Shown here one piece after another: positions 7,569 to 10,329 of a DNA stretch of 10,329 nucleotides (positions are counted from its first letter, which is position 1; every line of letters starts with the position of its first letter). The position numbers and the translations under genes are program-made. The stretch covers positions 1 through 10,329 of the forward strand of contig DGVV01000151.1 of NCBI GenBank assembly GCA_002395085.1. The letters are read 5' to 3'. This stretch comes from Ruminococcus sp. UBA4275 (lineage in GTDB: Bacteria > Bacillota > Clostridia > Oscillospirales > Ruminococcaceae). Below the pieces are notes generated by a model. It saw only the letters and a program-made list of their open reading frames with translations, was not told where the DNA came from and did not search any database.

Positions 7569-8252
7569 ATGGAGATTTCATCGCTCACCCTGATTTTCCT
7601 GCTTCTGCGCGGGATTCTGGTGCTTGCCATGCCGTTTGCGGTATGCTGGTATCTGCATAAGCGGTACGGAACGGGCATTTTTCCGGCATTCATCGGCGCG
7701 GTTACGGTCATGCTGATTCTTGTGCCGCGGGCGCTGGTGCGCAAAATGTTCATTCAGGGCATCGAATCGGACAGCAGCAAGTGGATTGCCGTATGGCTGA
7801 TCGGCGCGGCATTCGAGGAATGCGGGCGCTATATCGCAATGAAACACGCGATCCCGAACCGCGACACTGTGCCGGATGCAATCTGCTATGGCGCGGGGCA
7901 CGGCGGCACGGAGACGGTCATGACGGCGCTGATGCAGTTTGTGCTGTTTGCGGAAGCGGCATCGGGAACAGGGGAGCGTCTGGAGGCGATCTCGCAGCAG
8001 GGATTTCTGACCGCTGCGGAGGTTGTCTGCGGGCAGGCGTCGAATCTGGCGTTTCACATTGCAATGTCGGTGCTGATTGCAAGGGCGGTGCATTGGGAGA
8101 ACTGCAAAAAGCTCATCCCGATTGCGATTCTGGTACACGCATTCTGCAATTTCACAGACTTTTGCTTCGGCACAATCGCAGATGTGATGCTGACCGCAGT
8201 GATCTGTCTGCTGGTCTGGCTGCACGGGCGGCGGGCAGCGGATTATTACTGA
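7569..8252 (+). CDS. YhfC-family putative intramembrane metalloprotease inside the trp operon
   Basis: This is a 227-residue polytopic membrane protein with about seven hydrophobic segments (roughly 6-29, 36-54, 72-92, 114-130, 155-175, 182-200 and 203-219). Three polar motifs lie in or beside membrane segments: FEECGRY (82-88, with Glu83, Glu84 and Arg87), YGAGHGGTE (107-115, with His111 and Glu115) and HAFCNF (190-195, with His190 and Asn194). An EExxR / H / HxxxN layout is typical of the YhfC family (Pfam YhfC) and resembles the CPBP (Abi) intramembrane proteases, so a metal-dependent membrane peptidase is plausible. No substrate can be inferred. A GGAGGA ribosome site (7559-7564) precedes ATG 7569. 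It lies in the same direction, 18 bases after trpF and 52 before trpB, so it should be co-transcribed under T-box control. None of the seven trp functions is missing, so it is not needed to complete the pathway. Transport or an unrelated housekeeping role are alternatives. Confidence 0.85.
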   Translation: MEISSLTLIFLLLRGILVLAMPFAVCWYLHKRYGTGIFPAFIGAVTVMLILVPRALVRKMFIQGIESDSSKWIAVWLIGAAFEECGRYIAMKHAIPNRDTVPDAICYGAGHGGTETVMTALMQFVLFAEAASGTGERLEAISQQGFLTAAEVVCGQASNLAFHIAMSVLIARAVHWENCKKLIPIAILVHAFCNFTDFCFGTIADVMLTAVICLLVWLHGRRAADYY

Positions 8253-8256
8253 ACCT

Positions 8257-8273
8257 GTGTATCTGTGATACAT
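8257..8273 (+). other. Small hairpin in the gap before trpB
   Basis: TGTATC (8258-8263) and GATACA (8267-8272) form a 6-bp stem around a 3-base loop, extendable by one G-T pair. A T-rich stretch with interruptions follows to 8283. This is the only sizeable gap in the operon. The hairpin is weak and AT-rich, so it could be a leaky terminator, a processing site or nothing. Confidence 0.35.
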
Positions 8274-8304
8274 TGTTATTTTATACACCATTAGGAGGAT
8301 TTAT

Positions 8305-9495
8305 ATGACAAATCAGGCAGGACGCTTCGGCATCCACGGCGGACAATACATTCCTGAGACCCTCATGAATGCCGTCATTGAGCTGGAAAAGGCGTACAAT
8401 TTCTACAAGAACGATCCGCAGTTCAATGCGGAGCTTACTGAGCTGCTCAATGAGTATGCAAACCGTCCCTCGCGGCTTTACTACGCGCGCAAGCTCACCG
8501 AAACCCTCGGCGGCGCGAAGATTTATCTCAAGCGCGAAGACCTTAATCACACCGGCGCACACAAGATCAACAATGTGCTGGGACAGGCATTGCTCGCAAA
8601 GAAAATGGGCAAGACCCGTCTGATCGCGGAGACCGGTGCGGGTCAGCACGGCGTTGCAACCGCGACTGCTGCCGCCCTCATGGGTATGGAGTGCGTCGTG
8701 TTCATGGGCAAGGAAGATACTGAACGGCAGGCACTCAATGTTTACCGGATGCGCCTGCTTGGTTCGGAGGTCATCCCTGTGACATCCGGTACGGCAACTC
8801 TGAAGGATGCTGTCTCCGAAGCGATGCGTGAGTGGACAAACCGCATTTCCGATACGCACTACTGCCTTGGCTCGGTCATGGGACCGCATCCCTTCCCGAC
8901 CATCGTGCGCGATTTTCAGGCGGTGATCTCGAAGGAGATCAAGGCACAGATCATGGAGAAAGAGAGCAGACTTCCCGACGCTGTACTCGCTTGCGTGGGC
9001 GGCGGCTCGAATGCGATCGGCTCGTTCTATCACTTTATCAATGACAAGGATGTCCGTCTGATCGGCTGTGAGGCGGCTGGACGCGGCATCGACACCTTTG
9101 AGACCGCTGCGACTGTCAATACGGGCAGACTCGGCATTTTCCACGGCATGAAGTCCTATTTCTGTCAGGATGAATACGGTCAGATTGCGCCGGTTTACTC
9201 GATTTCTGCGGGTCTGGATTACCCCGGTGTCGGTCCGGAACACGCTTGGCTGCATGACATCGGCAGAGCGGAATACGTGCCGGTCACGGATGATGAGGCT
9301 GTGGATGCATTCGAGTTCCTCTCGCGCACCGAGGGCATCATTCCGGCAATCGAATCTGCACACGCCGTTGCACACGCAATCAAGATTGCTCCGAAAATGG
9401 ACAAGAATCAGATCATCGTGATTACGGTTTCCGGCAGAGGTGACAAGGACTGCGCTGCAATTGCGCGCTACAGAGGGGAGGATATTCATGAGTAA
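8305..9495 (+). CDS. trpB: Tryptophan synthase beta chain
   Basis: TrpB (396 residues) condenses indole with serine to give tryptophan, using PLP, in an alpha2-beta2 complex with TrpA. It is a classical TrpB1 type. PLP-binding Lys87 is in HTGAHKINN, catalytic Glu109 in AETGAGQHG, the PLP-phosphate loop is VGGGSNA (231-237), Asp305 is in AGLDYPGVGPEH, and Ser376/Ser377-region SGRGDKD (376-382) contacts the cofactor ring. Several of these positions match Salmonella numbering, so no insertion or deletion lies before residue 305. The start ATG 8305 has a perfect AGGAGG at 8293-8298, the strongest site in the distal half of the operon. This may offset the break in coupling caused by the 52-base gap after the membrane-protein gene. 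The stop overlaps the trpA start by 8 bases. Confidence 0.98.
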   Translation: MTNQAGRFGIHGGQYIPETLMNAVIELEKAYNFYKNDPQFNAELTELLNEYANRPSRLYYARKLTETLGGAKIYLKREDLNHTGAHKINNVLGQALLAKKMGKTRLIAETGAGQHGVATATAAALMGMECVVFMGKEDTERQALNVYRMRLLGSEVIPVTSGTATLKDAVSEAMREWTNRISDTHYCLGSVMGPHPFPTIVRDFQAVISKEIKAQIMEKESRLPDAVLACVGGGSNAIGSFYHFINDKDVRLIGCEAAGRGIDTFETAATVNTGRLGIFHGMKSYFCQDEYGQIAPVYSISAGLDYPGVGPEHAWLHDIGRAEYVPVTDDEAVDAFEFLSRTEGIIPAIESAHAVAHAIKIAPKMDKNQIIVITVSGRGDKDCAAIARYRGEDIHE

Positions 9496-10261
9496 GATTC
9501 AGCAGGCATTCCGCGGCGGGAAGGCGTTTATTCCGTTTATCACCTGCGGAGACCCCGATCTTGAAACAACGGCAAAAATCGTGCGGGAAATGGCGGCAAA
9601 CGGTGCAGACATCATTGAGCTGGGCATCCCGTTCTCTGATCCGACTGCGGAAGGACCGGTCATTCAGGGCGCGAATATCCGCGCACTCGCGGGCGGTGTC
9701 ACGACCGACAGGATTTTTGATTTCGTGAAGGAGCTGCGCAGAGATGTGACCGTGCCGCTCGTGTTTATGACCTATGCGAATGTGGTGTTCTCCTACGGCA
9801 TCGAGCGCTTCGCGGCAAAATGCGCGGAGACCGGCATTGACGGACTGATTCTGCCGGATGTGCCGCATGAAGAAAAGGACGAATTTGCGCCGGCATTCCG
9901 TGCGCAGGGCGTGGATTTTATCTCGCTGATTGCCCCGACCTCTGAGGATCGCATCGCGGAGATCGCGGCGGATGCGGAGGGCTTCCTGTACATCGTTTCG
10001 AGTCTCGGCGTGACCGGTGAGCGTGCGGAGATCTGCACGGATCTGCACGCTGTTGCGGCGAAAATCCGCGAAAATACGAATGTTCCGTGTGCGATTGGCT
10101 TTGGCATCTCGACACCGGAGCAGGCACATGAAATGGCACAGATCGCAGACGGCGTGATTGTTGGTTCTGCGATTGTGAAGCGCATCGGGCAGCACGGCAG
10201 AGATGCCGCACCGGTTGTCGGCGCATTTGTGAAGGAAATGGCGGAAGCCGTCAGCAGATAA
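9488..10261 (+). CDS. trpA: Tryptophan synthase alpha chain
   Basis: TrpA (257 residues) cleaves indole-3-glycerol phosphate and channels indole to TrpB. The TIM-barrel motifs are present: FIPFITCGDPD near the N-terminus, IIELGIPFSDPTAEGP (42-57) with catalytic Glu44 (Salmonella Glu49), SSLGVTG in loop 6, GFGIST and the phosphate-site VGSAIVKRI near the C-terminus. The second acidic catalytic position, Asp60 in Salmonella (ADGP), is Glu55 here (AEGP, codon 9650-9652). I recall this Glu in other clostridial TrpA proteins, so it is probably a clade variant rather than damage. The start is ATG 9488, with GGAGG at 9477-9481 six bases upstream. A 16-residue upstream extension is open, but it lies inside trpB and lacks a ribosome site. 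It overlaps the trpB stop by 8 bases, which suits equal production of the two subunits. It is the last recognised gene of the operon. Confidence 0.98.
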   Translation: MSKIQQAFRGGKAFIPFITCGDPDLETTAKIVREMAANGADIIELGIPFSDPTAEGPVIQGANIRALAGGVTTDRIFDFVKELRRDVTVPLVFMTYANVVFSYGIERFAAKCAETGIDGLILPDVPHEEKDEFAPAFRAQGVDFISLIAPTSEDRIAEIAADAEGFLYIVSSLGVTGERAEICTDLHAVAAKIRENTNVPCAIGFGISTPEQAHEMAQIADGVIVGSAIVKRIGQHGRDAAPVVGAFVKEMAEAVSR

Positions 10262-10266
10262 ATTCT

Positions 10267-10280
10267 GCCGGAAACCCGGC
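10267..10280 (+). other. Short GC hairpin after trpA
   Basis: GCCGG (10267-10271) and CCGGC (10276-10280) form a 5-bp stem with loop AAAC, six bases after the trpA stop. No T-run follows, so it is not a convincing intrinsic terminator. It may assist transcript end stability. The rest of the window (to 10329) holds no recognisable gene; an isolated TATAAT at 10316-10321 lacks a matching -35 at proper spacing. Confidence 0.3.
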
Positions 10281-10329
10281 TCAGCTTGTCGATAAAGGTA
10301 TCGCTGCGCGATGATTATAATGGGGCGCT

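Noticed and set aside
8258..8286. Internal promoter for trpBA (TGTATC, 17 bp, TTATAC)
   Set aside because: Both boxes are poor matches to the consensus and coincide with the hairpin; AT-rich gaps give such matches by chance.
8281..9489. A 402-codon minus-strand open frame opposite trpB
   Set aside because: It is an antisense shadow of trpB, which is fully supported by conserved catalytic residues on the plus strand.
10286..10321. Promoter for a gene beyond the right edge (TTGTCG with TATAAT)
   Set aside because: The spacing is 24 bp, too long, and no -35 lies at 17 bp; the -10-like box alone is insufficient.
1..10329. Mobile elements, CRISPR arrays, tRNA or rRNA genes
   Set aside because: No transposase or integrase motifs, regular spaced repeats, terminal inverted repeats or tRNA cloverleaf were seen on reading both strands.

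Overview
The window looks like chromosomal DNA from a Gram-positive anaerobe of the Clostridia, most likely the Ruminococcus/Oscillospiraceae side. This is inferred from the tryptophan T-box leader, the clostridial flavour of several Trp enzyme motifs (for example the TrpA motif around residues 50-60 and the TrpD segment around residues 349-378), a moderately GC-rich composition and strong AGGAGG-type ribosome binding sites. The sequence alone does not give a species.

Left part (1-2520, minus strand): a two-component system. An OmpR/PhoB-type response regulator comes first (start at 2520) and overlaps by 4 bases a PhoR-like membrane histidine kinase that runs off the left edge. The kinase carries an unusual acidic Glu/Ala/Pro-rich C-terminal tail after its ATPase domain. 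A good minus-strand promoter (TTGCAT, 17 bp, TATAAT) lies upstream of the regulator.

Middle (2521-3084): a divergent intergenic region. A plus-strand promoter (TTGACA, 17 bp, TAAAAT) drives a roughly 300-nt leader that folds as a T-box. It has a UGG (Trp) specifier, the conserved T-box sequence with a UGGC bulge suited to tRNA-Trp, and an intrinsic terminator just before trpE.

Right part (3085-10261, plus strand): a compact tryptophan operon in the order trpE - trpGD (fusion) - trpC - trpF - a YhfC-type membrane protein - trpB - trpA. Together the enzymes turn chorismate into tryptophan. TrpE with the TrpG domain makes anthranilate, the TrpD domain adds phosphoribose, TrpF and TrpC make indole-3-glycerol phosphate, and TrpA/TrpB finish the pathway. 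Most junctions overlap by 4-17 bases, suggesting translational coupling. When uncharged tRNA-Trp accumulates, the T-box should permit read-through into the whole operon.

The points most worth a second look are: (1) a putative intramembrane metalloprotease-family protein inside the trp operon; (2) the trpG-trpD fusion, whose TrpD half keeps its own Shine-Dalgarno sequence and ATG; (3) a Glu in place of the usual catalytic Asp60 of TrpA; and (4) the acidic tail of the kinase. I see no mobile element, CRISPR array, tRNA or rRNA gene, and no clear undescribed multi-gene system.
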